DNA of 64,000 bases, from positions 1-64,000 of the forward strand of contig CAKQPR010000009.1 of assembly GCA_934270565.1 (NCBI GenBank), written 5' to 3'. Numbering within the stretch: position 1 is the stretch's first letter; every line of letters begins with the position of its first letter. The notes beneath the pieces are model-generated. The model did not search any database and was not told the origin of the DNA. It was given only the letters and a program-made list of their open reading frames with translations. The stretch is from an uncultured Clostridia bacterium. GTDB lineage: Bacteria > Bacillota > Clostridia > Christensenellales > Pumilibacteraceae. Below are positions 26,123 to 34,869 of the stretch, in pieces. The translations under genes were made by a program, and so were the position numbers.

Positions 26123-26320
26123 GGTCTCGCTCTCTTGTAAGATAAGATCGTTACAAAAGATTGCGGGCGGACGAGGAGCGCCCCTACAGACCACTTGCCG
26201 GCGGAGGCTCACCGCCTCGCGGGAGCGAATACGAACGTTACGGAACGGTATTCACCCAACCACCCGCCCTCATAGTACACAAACGCCACAAATACTTTTA
26301 CAAAACAAAATATTGCTTTT

Positions 26321-28207
26321 ATGAAAATTACGATACTAAACAAACCATTACAAAAATACAGGATAATTTTGCGCAAAAACGCCGGAAAAGCGGAAAATTT
26401 CGCGGCGAACGAGCTTCGCGAGTACTTATACAAGATGACGGGCGTTTCGCTCGATATCGCGCACGGCGGCAAAAACGGTTTATACCTGTTTGTCGCGAGG
26501 AAAGAGGATCGTTTCGACGACGGTTTCACGATCGCGCCGACACGTAACGGCTTGAAATTCTCCGCGCGTAACGGTCGCGGTATAGTCTACGCGGTTTACG
26601 ATTTTCTCGAGCGTATGGGTTATCGGTTTTTTTCGGCGGAATTCGCGGGAAAAGGGTTCGAGCGCGGTGCGTATATGCGCGGCGAAGAAATGCTTTTCGA
26701 CGATACGGACAAGGCGCTCGGCGCAGACTTTTATGTGTCCGAAACGCCCGCGCTTTACTATCGCGACGGCTTTACTTACGCCTGCTCGCACAACCGCGAT
26801 TTTCCCAAATTCAGGCTTAACGCCGAAACGTGGGGACTGCACGAACTTAGCGAAGAGTGGGGCGGCGGGCATCGTTTTTGCGGCGACGCGGGTCACACCT
26901 TCGCAAAGCTAATGCCGAGCGCGGAATACTTCGACAAGCACCCCGAATTTTATGCGGAAATCGACGGCAAACGCGTTAAGAACGAATCGGGGCATTTCCT
27001 CGACGAGCCGCAATTCTGCCTCACGAACCCCGACCTCGTGCCGTTTATAGCCGAAAAAATGCTTAAAACGCTGCGCGAGCACTACGCCGATTTCATTTCG
27101 CTTTCTCAGTCGGACAGCGCGATCTTCTGTCAGTGTCCGTCCTGTCGCGAGTCGTATAAAAAGTACGGTTATTTCGGTACGCTTCTTCATTTCGTCAATC
27201 CCGTCGCGAAGATTATCGGCAAGGAGTTTCCGAACGTAAAAATTCACACTTACTGCTACGAAAAGACCGCCGACGCGAACCTTAAAACCAAAGCGGCGAA
27301 AAACGTGCTCGTGCAGTACTGCCCTCGCGTTTGTCATCGCCACGCGCTTGGCGATCCCGCGTGTCTGCCGAACGCGAAAATTCTCAAAAAACTGAATACG
27401 GTAGGCAAAATCTGCGACAATCTGTTCATTTACGACTACCGCGCGTGCTTGTCGTACGCGATGCTTATGCTGCCCGATATAAGGTATCTGCGCGAGCAGA
27501 TGCGCTGTTATGCCGACGCGGGCGTAAAGGGTATTTATGCGGAAATGAACATATTTTCAAATATGCAACCGACGATGGAAGAGCTGCGGCTTTACCTGTT
27601 TTCGAAATTATGCTGGAATCCGCATATGTCCGAAACCGAATATAACCGCCATATCGACGAGTTTCTGGCGGGATTTTACGGCAAAGGCTGGCGGAAAATC
27701 CGCGAGTTCATCGAAACGTATCAGGACGAGGCGATAAGCTACCATATCGACAGTTTCAACGCGACCATGATGAACGATAAGGGCGAGTTCGTGCGCAATC
27801 CCGACGGAACGCTTTATCAGGGGCTTATTTTTCCGAAGTCCGACGAGCGCCGTATTCTGGACAGGCTCGACGGACTGCTTACAGACGCCCAGAAAGAGTC
27901 GGGCGGCGAAAACGCGAAGTATTACGAGCGGATCGAAATTATCCGCACGGGGCTTTTGTGGTACGACCTTTTTTCGAATATGGACGAGATTCTCGAAAAC
28001 GGTTCGGAAGAGGAAAAGCGCGAAGTTATCGCGCGGAACAAGCTTCTTTGCGTTAAAATGCGCCGCTACTGGATGAAATACACGACCTTTATCGGAATGA
28101 AACCGACTACCGATATGTTCGAAAATTACGCGCTTTCGCCCGCGAAGTGGAACTATACGGTGGATAATCAGTGCAGCGGCGAGGCTTTCAACGCCGACAC
28201 CGTATGA
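26321..28207 (+). CDS. DUF4838-family protein (alpha-glucuronidase-like fold), cytoplasmic
   Basis: A 628-aa protein. Residues about 15-60 form the small alpha/beta domain that precedes the barrel in GH20/GH67-type enzymes (AENFAANELREYLYKMTG). The centre has the DUF4838 features: Cys-rich CQCPSCRE, VKIHTYCYEKT, and QPTMEELRLYLFSKLCWNP. DUF4838 proteins occur in polysaccharide-use loci and are thought to be glycosidases, with substrate unproven. There is no signal peptide, so it acts inside the cell. No Shine-Dalgarno precedes the ATG, which sits 200 bp after the repeat block. GH20 follows under its own promoter. Confidence 0.82.
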   Translation: MKITILNKPLQKYRIILRKNAGKAENFAANELREYLYKMTGVSLDIAHGGKNGLYLFVARKEDRFDDGFTIAPTRNGLKFSARNGRGIVYAVYDFLERMGYRFFSAEFAGKGFERGAYMRGEEMLFDDTDKALGADFYVSETPALYYRDGFTYACSHNRDFPKFRLNAETWGLHELSEEWGGGHRFCGDAGHTFAKLMPSAEYFDKHPEFYAEIDGKRVKNESGHFLDEPQFCLTNPDLVPFIAEKMLKTLREHYADFISLSQSDSAIFCQCPSCRESYKKYGYFGTLLHFVNPVAKIIGKEFPNVKIHTYCYEKTADANLKTKAAKNVLVQYCPRVCHRHALGDPACLPNAKILKKLNTVGKICDNLFIYDYRACLSYAMLMLPDIRYLREQMRCYADAGVKGIYAEMNIFSNMQPTMEELRLYLFSKLCWNPHMSETEYNRHIDEFLAGFYGKGWRKIREFIETYQDEAISYHIDSFNATMMNDKGEFVRNPDGTLYQGLIFPKSDERRILDRLDGLLTDAQKESGGENAKYYERIEIIRTGLLWYDLFSNMDEILENGSEEEKREVIARNKLLCVKMRRYWMKYTTFIGMKPTTDMFENYALSPAKWNYTVDNQCSGEAFNADTV

Positions 28208-28264
28208 GCCGCGAAAGCACGGAAGATGAACAGAAAAAATCGGGTTTTTATCCCGCGTTTCGGC

Positions 28265-28293
28265 TTGACTTTTGCCCTCTCGCGGGGTATACT
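28265..28293 (+). promoter_or_regulatory. Sigma-A promoter of the GH20 gene
   Basis: TTGACT and TATACT are separated by 17 bp, with a 39-base leader to the ATG at 28333. Confidence 0.75.
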
Positions 28294-28332
28294 TTATAAA
28301 GCTTTATTCGAAAAACCCGAGAGGAGAAAATT

Positions 28333-29922
28333 ATGATTATACCGAGACCGAAAAAAGAGAAAATCCGCGCGGGAAGAGTTCCGCTCGGCGATAAAATAAC
28401 CGTTTCGGGCGACGAAGCGGGCTTTGTTGCGGAGTTTATATCCGAGTTTTACCCCGCGAAAGAGGGTAACGGCAAGATTACTTTCGCCCGCGACAGCAAG
28501 CTGAAAACGGAAGCCTATACGATTAAGTCCGACGGCTCGGTCGAGGTGCGCTTTTCCGACCGCCTCGGCGCGAGAAACGCGGCTTCGTCGCTCGTTCAGC
28601 TCATCGGCAAGGACGAAAACGGCTTTTTCCTGCCCGTCTGCGAGATCAAGGACGCGCCCGACTGCGGATTCCGCTCGGTGCTTATCGACCTTGCGCGCGG
28701 AATTCCCGATATGAAGCGGCTGAAAGAGGACCTTCGCCGCCTCGCGCTTTTCAAGTGCAACTACGTTCATCTGCACCTTATGGACGCGCAGGGAACGTGC
28801 TACGTTTCGTCCGTCGTGCCGTTCGCGGGGCAGATAAACGGCACGGATCGGTGCGACAAAAGCTATCTTGCCGAGCTCGCCGCTTTCTGCGAAAAACTCG
28901 GGCTCGACGTTATTCCCGAGCTCGAAATTCCGGCGCATGCGACCGCGCTCTGGCGGATCGAACCCGCGACCCGCTGCGTTACCGACCTGCCAGATCCGAG
29001 CCCCGCGTGCGTTTGCGCGGGAAGCGAACGTACTTACGAGATTTTCGCCCGTCTGATCGATGAGGTTTGCGAGATTTTCAAGGGCAGATACTTCCACGTC
29101 GGCGGCGACGAAATCATGTTCGAGGACTTCCCCGACTGGAACTATCACTGCCATTACGCCGTGTGCAAGACCTGCCGCGAGCGCGCGGAGAAAGAGGGCT
29201 TCGAGCCGACTGTTCAGAACCTCTATTATTACGTTATGCGCCGTATGCACGATATGCTGGCGGCGAAGGGCAAAACGATGATTGTGTGGAACGACGAAAT
29301 CGACGTTTCGCGCCCCGTTCCGCTCCCGAAAGATATAATCGTTCAGTACTGGACGATATCGGCTCCCGGCAGAGGACCGTGGGAAGGGTGCAGTTACGAA
29401 AAACTCGTTTCGAGCGGCTTCCGCGTGATAAATTCGGCGGTGAAATACGAGTATATCGATAATCCCGTCTATTTCAATCCCGAGCGGGCGAGCGGGTTTG
29501 TGTGGAACAAAAACCCCGATCCGGTCGGCGGCGCTAAGAACGTTATCGGCGCGGAAACGTGCGCGTGGGAATACGGCAACCCGAAAAATACGCACTATCT
29601 TACTTCGTTTACGTTCGCGACGGCGCTCATGCTCGACAGGGAATGGAATACCGAACTTGCGGCTTACGGCGACGAATTCCGCCGCTCGCTCACCCGCGCG
29701 ATGCTCGGCTCGGAAACGCCCGAAAACTACGACGTCACCGAACTTTTCGGCAGCGTCGTTCCGCCGCGCGACAACGACAAAATAACTTTCGCTTCGATCG
29801 GAAACGAGATCTTCCGCAAAGGACAGATCGCGCCTATCCGCGCAAAGCTCGACGAAATCGGTTATACCTATTCGCCGATTTTGCTTGCGAGGATTAAGGA
29901 ACTTTTCAACGAAGAAAGATAA
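28333..29922 (+). CDS. GH20 family beta-N-acetylhexosaminidase-like enzyme
   Basis: A 529-aa glycosidase with the GH20 N-terminal alpha/beta domain and the catalytic barrel. The barrel opens at GFRSVLIDLARGIPDMKRLKE. The signature HVGGDE at residues 255-260 carries the catalytic Asp259-Glu260 pair for substrate-assisted hydrolysis of terminal beta-GlcNAc or GalNAc. PELEIPAHA and a later WNDE also fit the family. It has no signal peptide, so it should trim imported oligosaccharides. The site AGAGGAGA precedes the ATG. The presence of GlcNAc-type chemistry hints at host glycans or N-acetylated polysaccharides as diet. Confidence 0.88.
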   Translation: MIIPRPKKEKIRAGRVPLGDKITVSGDEAGFVAEFISEFYPAKEGNGKITFARDSKLKTEAYTIKSDGSVEVRFSDRLGARNAASSLVQLIGKDENGFFLPVCEIKDAPDCGFRSVLIDLARGIPDMKRLKEDLRRLALFKCNYVHLHLMDAQGTCYVSSVVPFAGQINGTDRCDKSYLAELAAFCEKLGLDVIPELEIPAHATALWRIEPATRCVTDLPDPSPACVCAGSERTYEIFARLIDEVCEIFKGRYFHVGGDEIMFEDFPDWNYHCHYAVCKTCRERAEKEGFEPTVQNLYYYVMRRMHDMLAAKGKTMIVWNDEIDVSRPVPLPKDIIVQYWTISAPGRGPWEGCSYEKLVSSGFRVINSAVKYEYIDNPVYFNPERASGFVWNKNPDPVGGAKNVIGAETCAWEYGNPKNTHYLTSFTFATALMLDREWNTELAAYGDEFRRSLTRAMLGSETPENYDVTELFGSVVPPRDNDKITFASIGNEIFRKGQIAPIRAKLDEIGYTYSPILLARIKELFNEER

Positions 29923-29954
29923 TCCGCGCCCGCAGCCGGCTCGGACAAAACCCG

Positions 29955-29992
29955 AAACGGTATCGCTTTTATCGATCGCGATGCCGTTTTGT
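29955..29992 (+). terminator. Possible terminator after the GH20 gene
   Basis: AAACGGTATCGC (29955-29966) pairs with GCGATGCCGTTT (29978-29989) with one G-U pair. Only a short T-run follows, so termination may be partial. Confidence 0.4.
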
Positions 29993-30091
29993 CGTAAAAA
30001 GACGGAAACGTATGCGGTTTTTTGCGACGTACGGCAATAAATCGGCGGTAAAAAACGACAATTTTACGATAGAAAACGGCAAGAAAAACAG

Positions 30092-30121
30092 TTGACACGC
30101 GTTCGTCGCGCGTGATATAAT
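30092..30121 (+). promoter_or_regulatory. Strong sigma-A promoter of the GH78-like gene
   Basis: Perfect TTGACA and TATAAT boxes are separated by 18 bp, 33 bases before the ATG at 30155. Confidence 0.8.
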
Positions 30122-30154
30122 TCGAGTGAAACACAAACGCGAGGTAAAATCGGT

Positions 30155-32038
30155 ATGAGAAAACTGACGATGACGAAAATCTGGGACGGCGACGTAAAGG
30201 GCGCGGACAGGTATCTTAGCTTTAAGCGCGCGTTCCCGCCCGCGGGCGAAAAAACGACGCTTTATATCGCGTGCGACAGCATTTTCACCTGCCGCATAAA
30301 CGGCGCTCTCGTCGCGTTCGGCGCTTGTCAGAATTATCCGTTCGCCAAGCCTTACAGAACGTTTGACGTTTCGGAGAGCGCGAAAGAGGGCGGAGAACTC
30401 GAAATTACCGTGTGGCATCAGGGGCTTGACAGTCAGACGGGCATAAATATGGACGCTTTCGCGGCGTTTCGTCTCGTTTCGGACGGAAAAACGCTCGCAG
30501 AAAGCGGTAAAAACGTTTCCTGCGCCGTCCGGACGGGTTACGAAAACGGCAGGTGCAAAATTATCACGAGCCAGCTCGGCTACGGCTACGCTTACGACCT
30601 TACGCGCGAGGGCAAAGAGGTTTATGCGCCCGCGACGGAAACAGGCGAAGAGGAATTCTACGAATGGGAGCTCGACCTCGGCGGCGAACCCGATCAGATT
30701 ATCGGCGCGCCCGCGGCGGCAACGATAGAAAAAACCGATTTCGGCTATCTGTCCGACCTCGGCAAAGAGACTGTCGGCTATCTGCATTTAGAGGCAGACT
30801 GCGACCGCGAAACCGAACTTACGATTGCTTACGGCGAGCACCTTGACGGCGGCAGGGTCCCGCGCATTATATGGACGCGCGACTTTTCGGCTACGATCAA
30901 GTGCCGCAAGGGTAAGAACGTTTTCGACGGACTTTTCCGTCGGTTCGCGGGAAGGTATATTGAGGCGGTAGGCGAGGGCGCGACCGTTACGTCGCTCACG
31001 CTTTCGCCCGTCGGGCGCGACGTCAAAGTCAAACCGCGCAAATTCGCCGATCCCGAATTTCAAAAGATTTACGACGTGTCCGTATATACGCTTCTTTGCT
31101 CGATGCACGATCATTACGAGGACTGCCCGTGGCGCGAACAGGCTTTGTACACGCTCGACAGCCGCAATCAGATGCTTTGCGGGTACTACGCGTTCGAGGG
31201 GTTCGCGTTCCAGCGGCAAAACCTTCTTCTTATCGCAAAAGGACTTTACGACGGCTTGCTTACGCTGTGTTTCCCGATGAGAGGCGGCAACCACGCGATA
31301 CCGTTTTTCTCGCTTATTTATCCCGTTCAGGTCGCGGAATATATCCGCTATTCGGGGGATAAAGAGATTCTCGGCGAGGTGGGAGAGACGGTAAAAGCGA
31401 TTATGAAAACGTTTTCCGCGCGGGTGGAAAGTAACGGTCTTATATCGAATTTGCCGTATCCGTACTGGAATTTCTACGAGTGGACGGACGGAAGCGCGAA
31501 CGGCGGCGACCTCGACCGGAAACCGACCGATCCTTTCGTAAAGAGTTACGACACGATCCTGAACGCGGCTTACGTTCTCGCCGCGAAAGCCTGCGACGAG
31601 TTGTTCGACACGAAAACCGATACCTCACGGTCGGTGCGGGCGCTTCGCGAAACGCTGTTTGACGCCGAAAAGGGCGAATTTATGCTGAGCACCGCCGATC
31701 CGCGTTCGAGCGTACTTTGCAACGCGATCGCGATACTCGCGGGGGCGGGAGACGAGAAACTTGCCGAAAAGCTCGTTTCGGACGATACGCTTATTCCCGT
31801 CACGCTTTCGATGTGCACGTACTTTTACGACGCGCTGCTTTCGTTCGGCGATCGCTACAAAAATTACATTCTTGCCGACGTGAGACGCAAATATGCGCAT
31901 ATGTTGAACCGAGGCGCTACCACGTTCTGGGAAACCGAGCTCGGCGCGGAAGATTTCGGCGGCGCCGGAAGCCTCTGCCACGGCTGGTCGGCGATCCCCG
32001 TTTACTACCTCAGCCTGCTTACGGGGCAGAAAGCGTAA
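30155..32038 (+). CDS. GH78-like alpha-L-rhamnosidase (six-hairpin glycosidase)
   Basis: A 627-aa cytoplasmic protein. Residues about 1-280 are beta-rich modules, including DFGYLSDLGKETVGYLHLE as in the GH78 accessory domain. The (alpha/alpha)6 barrel begins with the family motif EDCPWREQ at 322-329, where Glu328 corresponds to the catalytic acid region. It ends with TTFWETELG (Glu near 593) and CHGWSAIPVYYL. The family removes terminal rhamnose, but relatives act on other deoxy- or uronic sugars, so the specificity is open. It has a GAGG site and its own strong promoter, and a bidirectional terminator follows. Confidence 0.82.
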   Translation: MRKLTMTKIWDGDVKGADRYLSFKRAFPPAGEKTTLYIACDSIFTCRINGALVAFGACQNYPFAKPYRTFDVSESAKEGGELEITVWHQGLDSQTGINMDAFAAFRLVSDGKTLAESGKNVSCAVRTGYENGRCKIITSQLGYGYAYDLTREGKEVYAPATETGEEEFYEWELDLGGEPDQIIGAPAAATIEKTDFGYLSDLGKETVGYLHLEADCDRETELTIAYGEHLDGGRVPRIIWTRDFSATIKCRKGKNVFDGLFRRFAGRYIEAVGEGATVTSLTLSPVGRDVKVKPRKFADPEFQKIYDVSVYTLLCSMHDHYEDCPWREQALYTLDSRNQMLCGYYAFEGFAFQRQNLLLIAKGLYDGLLTLCFPMRGGNHAIPFFSLIYPVQVAEYIRYSGDKEILGEVGETVKAIMKTFSARVESNGLISNLPYPYWNFYEWTDGSANGGDLDRKPTDPFVKSYDTILNAAYVLAAKACDELFDTKTDTSRSVRALRETLFDAEKGEFMLSTADPRSSVLCNAIAILAGAGDEKLAEKLVSDDTLIPVTLSMCTYFYDALLSFGDRYKNYILADVRRKYAHMLNRGATTFWETELGAEDFGGAGSLCHGWSAIPVYYLSLLTGQKA

Positions 32039-32071
32039 ACAGATAAAAGCTAAATATAACCGAATATAAAG

Positions 32072-32101
32072 AAAAACTCTCCCCGCGGGGAGAGTTTTTT
32101 C
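32072..32101. terminator. Bidirectional terminator between convergent genes
   Basis: AAACTCTCCCC and GGGGAGAGTTT pair perfectly, with an A-run on one side and a T-run on the other. It serves the GH78-like gene from the left and the AraC gene from the right. Confidence 0.85.
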
Positions 32102-32146
32102 GTATGGCAGGATAAATCGCTTTCGTTACGAGAACTTCCCCGAAAT

Positions 32147-33028
32147 TCAGCCGAGGCGAGGTTGTTCGCTCTTGCGGAATTCGTTCGGCGCGCAGCCGAA
32201 GAAGTCGCGGAAAGTATGATTGAAGTAGCTTACGCTGTTATATCCGAGCTCGTATACGATTTCGAGCACGTTCAGGTCTGTGGTTTTCAACAGCTCCGCG
32301 GCATAATTGAGCTTGATTCGCCGAACGTAATCTATCACGGACACGCCCATAAGGTCCTTGAAAATACGCGAAAGGCGGGAAGCGGAATAGGGCGTCGTAG
32401 CCGCGATTTCGTCGATCGACAGGCGTATTCGCGGGTCGCTCAGAAGCAGCAACAGATCGGAAAACCATTTCGGGTAGGACGAAAGTAGCGGGTAGCGTGT
32501 TTCGAGGAACATATTGATTACTCGACCGACCATGATTTTGCTGTGAAAAACCTTGTTTTCGTACGTGACGTGCGAGGACTGAAGCGCGAGACAGGTCGAA
32601 ATAAGCTTTGAAATCTCGTTCGCCGTCAGACGGAACGCAAGCTCGGATTTCTCGGCAGAAAGGACGGACGAGAGGTCGGGCATGTACGAATTCAGAATCC
32701 GTTCGGCGTAATCGGAAGTAATGAGAAGGTTGACGTGTTTTGCGACGGCTTCGGAGGGAGAGGCAAGAATCATATGCGAGTCGTGCGGTCGGACAAAACA
32801 GGCGTCGCCCTCGCGCATCGCGTACGTTTTGCCGTTTATGCAGTGCAGGTATTCGCCCGCCGTGACGACGTTCACTTCGTAATAGTTGTGCGTGTGCTCG
32901 TAAGGATACGGACAGCACAGCCAGTTAAAAGCGCATTCGGCGTCGGGGAACGGACTGCATAAGCGGTAATCGCTCAGCGATCCCGCGTTTACGACCGAAA
33001 CCTCGTTTGTGATCGTCTGTTCGGACAT
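32147..33028 (-). CDS. AraC-family transcriptional regulator
   Basis: A 293-aa regulator with an N-terminal cupin (HTHNYYEVNVVTAGEYLHCI, REGDACFVRPHDSH) and a C-terminal AraC domain (LSIDEIAATTPYS, RLSRIFKDLMGVS, VLEIVYELGYNSVSYFNHTFR, CAPNEFRK). The ATG at 33028 is preferred over a GTG at 33061 because GGAGGT lies nine bases upstream of the ATG. It is divergent from uptake operon B and convergent with the GH78-like gene, so it most likely controls operon B. Confidence 0.92.
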   Translation of the reverse strand: MSEQTITNEVSVVNAGSLSDYRLCSPFPDAECAFNWLCCPYPYEHTHNYYEVNVVTAGEYLHCINGKTYAMREGDACFVRPHDSHMILASPSEAVAKHVNLLITSDYAERILNSYMPDLSSVLSAEKSELAFRLTANEISKLISTCLALQSSHVTYENKVFHSKIMVGRVINMFLETRYPLLSSYPKWFSDLLLLLSDPRIRLSIDEIAATTPYSASRLSRIFKDLMGVSVIDYVRRIKLNYAAELLKTTDLNVLEIVYELGYNSVSYFNHTFRDFFGCAPNEFRKSEQPRLG

Positions 33029-33051
33029 AATTGTCTTACCTCCTCGGTTTA

Positions 33052-33080
33052 AGGATAGCACAATAAAACAAATAGGTCAA
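33052..33080 (-). promoter_or_regulatory. Promoter of the AraC gene
   Basis: On the minus strand TTGACC and TATCCT are separated by 17 bp, 23 bases before the ATG. Confidence 0.55.
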
Positions 33081-33343
33081 GCGATGAGAACGAAAAATCG
33101 CTTATTTCGGTTTGTCGGTTCAAAATCAGTATATCTTCGGGAGCAAGCGGCGATGCACGAGCGGGATTCGACGTTTTCCGACGGTAAAAACGTCCGAAAA
33201 CGCGGTCAACGAGGAAAAACGAGCCGAAAACATGGCTTTGAAATCCGATGGAAAACGGAAAAATCAAGGATTTTATATTTTTTCGGCGAAGCCGACAAAA
33301 AGCAAAAACGGCATAATACAGCAAGAATCCGACATAATAGCGA

Positions 33344-33372
33344 TAGAAAAAACGCAGTTGGTGTGGTATAAT
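33344..33372 (+). promoter_or_regulatory. Promoter of uptake operon B (extended -10)
   Basis: A TATAAT box at 33367-33372 is preceded by TGG, forming an extended -10 element. The -35 box TAGAAA, 17 bp upstream, is poor, consistent with need for an activator. The leader is about 77 nt. Confidence 0.6.
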
Positions 33373-33455
33373 AGACGTACAAAGTAAGGATTCGCGGTTT
33401 TTCGCGACTTGCGAACCGGAAAAGGCAGACAATTTATCCGAGGAGGAGAATGAAG

Positions 33456-34859
33456 ATGAAAAAAATAATGTCCGTTGCTCTGGCGGCGATAATGTCGGTT
33501 TGCGCTCTCGTCGGCTGCGGAGGAAATCCCGAGCCGAAACCTTCGGGGGGGGGAGAAGCTTACGCTTTCAAGACCGAACTTCCGACCTACGCCGAGCTCG
33601 AAGATCCGGTAAAAGACGGTTTTTACACCGCGATTTTCGGCGATCCCGCGCAGATAACGACCGAGGCGTACAAGGCGGTCAAGGACTGTAATATCCGATA
33701 CGTCTACGTTGACAGCTGGTACGGTACGGGTTCCGCCGAAAAGCGCACCGCCGTTATGGAGAAGTGCGCCGAAAACGGGCTCAAAGCGTACATAATGCCC
33801 AACAACACTCACGACAATATCCGCGACAATATCGATAACAAGAGCTTCGAAGATTTCGACGGCGAAGTAGATTATTCGCAATATCCGGCGTTTGCGGGGT
33901 ATTATATGTTCGACGAGCCCGCCCGCTCGCAGTACGACTGGCTTGCGGCAGACCTTGCCAAATGGAACGCGAACGAAAAATACAAGGATTACGAATACCT
34001 CGTCAATATGATGTACGGCGACGGAACTTGCGATATCGACACTTACCTTACCGAGTATTGCGACAAAATTCTTAAAAACAACAAGCATAAGAGGCTTTTG
34101 TACGATTGCTATCCGCTTGCCGCGGATATCGACGAAAAGACCGTGCCGTACCTTTACAAAAACTGGCTCAAATCGCTCGAGGACTTTTCGCAGTACGCGA
34201 TAAAGTACGACGCCGAATTCGCGACCTATATCCAGACGCTTTCTTACGACAACGGCAAAAAGCGTGCGCCGCAAAGCGTTGCGGATATCCGCTTCCAGTG
34301 CGCCGTGAATATGGCTTACGGATCGAAAGGCATGGCGTGCTTTACCTATCTTACGTTCGCAAACTCCGGTTTCGGCGACAGTATGGTGGCGCAAAGCGGC
34401 GAAAAGCTCCCGATCTACTATTACGTTCAGGAAGCGTTCGGCGAAATTCTGGGGTTTGAAGAAGTTTTCACCGCGTTCGACTATAAAGGAACGATGGCGA
34501 AGTACGGCACCGCTACCGGTTACGGCACGCAGAACCGCGACCATATCGGCTCGCTTACCTATGCGCTCGAAAAGCACGACGCGATAAAGAGCGTAACCAA
34601 CGAACGCGACACGCTTATCGGCGCGTTCAAGGACGGGAACGGCTACGACGGATTTATGATCACTACTTACGCCGATCCGTATTACCGCAAAACGAACGCC
34701 GTTTCGGTTGACTTCGGCACGGCGACCCGCGCGCTCGTCTACGTCAACGGCAAACTAAAAACCAACGACGAAGAGAACACCTGTTTCCGTCTCGACGGAG
34801 GCAAGCTTAACCTTACCTTAAACGCGGGCGATTACGCGTTCGTAATTCCCGTAAAGTAA
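33456..34859 (+). CDS. Secreted lipoprotein with a glycosidase-like (TIM-barrel) domain
   Basis: A 467-aa lipoprotein, the first gene of operon B, matching the position of the 471-aa lipoprotein in operon A. The signal ends in lipobox ALVGC. The mature part has barrel-like segments including IRYVYVDSWYG, LKAYIMPNN and AGYYMFDEPA, where the Asp-Glu of FDEP is a candidate acid residue, and a C-terminal beta-domain ending AGDYAFVIPVK. Catalysis is unproven. ATG 33456 is preferred to 33450 for its nine-base spacing from AGGAGG. A run of nine G bases lies in the codons just after the lipobox (33545-33553). Confidence 0.7.
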   Translation: MKKIMSVALAAIMSVCALVGCGGNPEPKPSGGGEAYAFKTELPTYAELEDPVKDGFYTAIFGDPAQITTEAYKAVKDCNIRYVYVDSWYGTGSAEKRTAVMEKCAENGLKAYIMPNNTHDNIRDNIDNKSFEDFDGEVDYSQYPAFAGYYMFDEPARSQYDWLAADLAKWNANEKYKDYEYLVNMMYGDGTCDIDTYLTEYCDKILKNNKHKRLLYDCYPLAADIDEKTVPYLYKNWLKSLEDFSQYAIKYDAEFATYIQTLSYDNGKKRAPQSVADIRFQCAVNMAYGSKGMACFTYLTFANSGFGDSMVAQSGEKLPIYYYVQEAFGEILGFEEVFTAFDYKGTMAKYGTATGYGTQNRDHIGSLTYALEKHDAIKSVTNERDTLIGAFKDGNGYDGFMITTYADPYYRKTNAVSVDFGTATRALVYVNGKLKTNDEENTCFRLDGGKLNLTLNAGDYAFVIPVK

Positions 34860-34869
34860 GGAGAGGAGT

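Larger units (their letters stand above)
24843..26320. repeat. Mosaic repeat block 2, between operon A and the glycosidase genes
   Basis: The 1.5 kb holds no credible gene. It carries a 322-bp direct repeat (24910-25231 and 25801-26122), inverted counterparts of block 1 modules (25379-25430 and the nested-palindrome module at about 24990-25081), a GGGGATTTCTCC...GAAATGAC element (about 25484-25533), and GC-rich palindromes such as GGTAGGGCGGGACGCCC near 25775. Translations of this stretch simply follow the modules. Confidence 0.8.
33029..33455. other. Divergent control region between the AraC gene and operon B
   Basis: The 427 bp carry promoters facing both ways (33052-33080 on minus, 33344-33372 on plus) and AT-rich sequence between them. 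No gene is credible here. Binding sites for the AraC protein would be expected, but I see no obvious paired operator. Confidence 0.6.

Noticed and set aside
24860..26280. A possible CRISPR array, because of the repeated sequence.
   Set aside because: The repeats are two long copies plus diverse palindromes, not short regular repeats with unique spacers, and no cas gene is present.
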